Assembly: GCA_008364785.1 (NCBI GenBank)
Contig: VTTJ01000001.1
Span: 62,001 to 126,000 of the forward strand
Direction of reading: 5' to 3'
DNA from: Bacillus sp. BGMRC 2118
Lineage (GTDB): Bacteria; Bacillota; Bacilli; Bacillales; SA4
DNA: 64,000 nucleotides
Shown here: piece by piece, positions 62,731 through 64,000 of the stretch
Numbering within the stretch: the stretch's first letter is position 1
How the letters are laid out: every line of letters starts with the position of its first letter
Program-made: the position numbers and the translations under genes
The notes under the pieces: model-generated
Seen by the model: the letters and a program-made list of their open reading frames with translations, nothing else
Database searches by the model: none
What the model was told of the DNA's origin: nothing

Positions 62731-63148
62731 GTTCCAAGATTTTATAGTCTTTTGTTTTCTTAATATCTATGTGATGAAAATTCGCAAACTGCTGCAAAGC
62801 ACTGTCTATTGATTTTGGGTTAAAATGATAAAGTCGGACATTCAAACCACCCGAAACAACAACTAGGGCACCTTTCTGAGTCCAGCCCACGCGCTTGAAC
62901 GTAATGTGTTTAATGTTTGCAGGCGAGATTTTCTTCTTGTAAATACGAAAACCTACAACATACACTTCATATGTAATGTCATCATCAATTGATACTTTAT
63001 AACTGGTGAAGATGGCAAAGAAACATAAGAGAATGAGCAATGCTTGTAATGTAAAACTTTCATAAGACTTCGCTACCAGCAGTGATGTAAGATTCAATGC
63101 CAATAGGAAGGTAAGAATTATTCTTTCTGTTTTTGCAATGTAAACCAT
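62726..63148 (-). CDS. Membrane protein with PH-like cytoplasmic domain, unknown
   Basis: 140 aa. Two hydrophobic segments (about 10-27 and 33-50) are followed by a beta-rich domain (VSIDDDITYEVYVVGFRIYKKKISPANIKHITFKRVGW) of the shape seen in bacterial PH-like EbsA/YdbS-type membrane proteins. No enzyme motif. CGGATGTGATGG lies before the ATG. Confidence 0.6.
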   Translation of the reverse strand: MVYIAKTERIILTFLLALNLTSLLVAKSYESFTLQALLILLCFFAIFTSYKVSIDDDITYEVYVVGFRIYKKKISPANIKHITFKRVGWTQKGALVVVSGGLNVRLYHFNPKSIDSALQQFANFHHIDIKKTKDYKILEQ

Positions 63149-63196
63149 ACCATCACATCCGTTTTTTATTCATCATAACACAACTAGTAAAAAGAG

Positions 63197-63226
63197 AAGA
63201 GACCAAATCAGTTGATTTGGTCTCTT
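63197..63226. terminator. Perfect palindromic terminator
   Basis: Perfect 14-bp arms (63197-63210 and 63213-63226) with almost no loop. It follows the stop of the symporter gene on the minus strand. Confidence 0.85.
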
Positions 63227-63231
63227 ACATT

Positions 63232-64000
63232 TTATACAGAAACACCTTGATTGGTATCTGTCGTTGTATGCTTTTCTTCTGATTTTGCGACAATGACCGC
63301 ACATGCTGCGTCACCTGTAATATTAACCGCTGTTCTTGTCATATCAAGTAGTCGGTCAATACCGATGATGAGGGCAATACCTTCTACTGGTAGGTTTACT
63401 GCTTTTAGTACCATTGCCAGCATGATTAATCCAACGCCTGGAACACCAGCTGTCCCGATACTAGCAAGAACGGCTGTCAGAACAACCATGAGAAGCTGAC
63501 TCATTGTTAAGTCCACACCGTAAACTTGTGCAATAAAGACAGTTGCAACACCTTGCATAATCGCTGTACCGTCCATGTTAATAGTTGCTCCTAATGGTTG
63601 GACAAAACTACTAACAGACTTCGGTACACCTAAGTTATTTTGAGCTGTTTCCATAGAAACTGGAAGCGTTGCAGAACTACTTGACGTACTGAAGGCAACC
63701 GACATAGCCGGAGTAAATCCTTTGAAGAACTTCCAAGGATTCATTTTACCTAGGAAGGATACTAAACCACCGTATGCTACGATCACATGAATGAGTAGTG
63801 CTACAAGTACGGCAATGAAGTACAGTCCCATCACTTGGAAGGCTTCCCAGCCTTGCTTCCCAATAGCTGATGCAATTAATGCAAAAGCACCAGCTGGAGC
63901 AAGCTTCATTACTAAATTAACAAGATACATCATAATATCATTTGCTTGCTCAACAAGGTTTAAAATACCTTTTGTTTTATCTCCTAATACAGCTAAAGCT
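63232..64000 (-). CDS. Dicarboxylate/amino acid:cation symporter (DAACS family), C-terminal part
   Basis: 256 codons are visible; the frame is open to the right edge (codons before the internal ATG read ALAVLGDKTKGILNLVEQAND), so the N-terminal part lies outside. The serine-rich hairpin STSSSSATLPVSM, the NMDGTAI motif and GTAGVPGVGLI with IDRLLDMTRTAVNITGD are those of Na+ or H+ coupled glutamate/aspartate/dicarboxylate symporters. The C-terminus is a short polar tail. Confidence 0.9.
   Translation of the reverse strand, partial: ALAVLGDKTKGILNLVEQANDIMMYLVNLVMKLAPAGAFALIASAIGKQGWEAFQVMGLYFIAVLVALLIHVIVAYGGLVSFLGKMNPWKFFKGFTPAMSVAFSTSSSSATLPVSMETAQNNLGVPKSVSSFVQPLGATINMDGTAIMQGVATVFIAQVYGVDLTMSQLLMVVLTAVLASIGTAGVPGVGLIMLAMVLKAVNLPVEGIALIIGIDRLLDMTRTAVNITGDAACAVIVAKSEEKHTTTDTNQGVSV

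Noticed and set aside
1..64000. tRNA, rRNA, CRISPR arrays, prophage or insertion sequences
   Set aside because: No cloverleaf with TTCGA-type arm, no regularly spaced repeats, no integrase, transposase or phage structural genes were seen.

Overview
The window looks like chromosomal DNA of an AT-rich, spore-forming Bacillaceae bacterium. The grounds are strong AGGAGG-type ribosome binding sites, frequent TTG/GTG starts, many simple hairpin-plus-T terminators, spore-former families (SleB-type cell-wall hydrolase, KatX-like catalase, two DUF3231 proteins), a yybP-ykoY manganese riboswitch and Bacillus-type LexA boxes. I cannot fix the species from this sequence. No tRNA, rRNA, CRISPR array, prophage or complete insertion sequence was seen.

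Positions 1-16.4 kb are a mosaic of small accessory genes: an aminoglycoside-phosphotransferase-like protein, three paralogous CBO0543-type membrane proteins on the minus strand, a DUF3231 protein, small VOC/GNAT/HAD/PfpI enzymes, lipoproteins, a LexA-controlled SAP-domain protein, a DUF3784 gene broken by two frameshifts, a DUF2268 metalloprotease, and a secreted HNH nuclease followed by a small gene of richer GC.

Positions 16.4-25 kb hold metal and drug resistance. A manganese exporter gene (mntP) is divergent from cadC-cadA. The cad promoter sits between two CadC-type palindromes, and the ATPase gene carries an in-frame UGA exactly at the first Cys of its metal-binding CxxC. Further on, a MerR regulator and a Bmr-like efflux pump share a classic 19-bp-spacer promoter. 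Positions 25-38 kb hold a second DUF3231 protein, a LOV-GGDEF-EAL photoreceptor-type c-di-GMP enzyme, a membrane diguanylate cyclase, a SleB-type hydrolase, a luciferase-like oxidoreductase and a short chemoreceptor.

Positions 38.2-54.1 kb form one coherent catabolic island. A divergent M20 peptidase faces an SDR dehydrogenase, a ketopantoate-reductase-like enzyme and a GntR/FCD regulator. These are followed by a complete Dpp/Opp-type ABC importer and five hydrolases (aspartoacylase-like, amidase, creatininase-like, DUF885-like metalloprotease, M28 peptidase). The layout predicts import and stepwise hydrolysis of an unidentified peptide or amide.

Positions 54-64 kb hold an alcohol dehydrogenase-like protein, catalase, a MITE-like repeat, a phosphatase, small membrane proteins and an NlpC/P60 endopeptidase. 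A manganese-riboswitch operon follows (riboswitch, FbpB-like small protein, TerC). Next come a LexA-box-preceded SPL-family radical SAM protein and, cut by the right edge, a dicarboxylate symporter.
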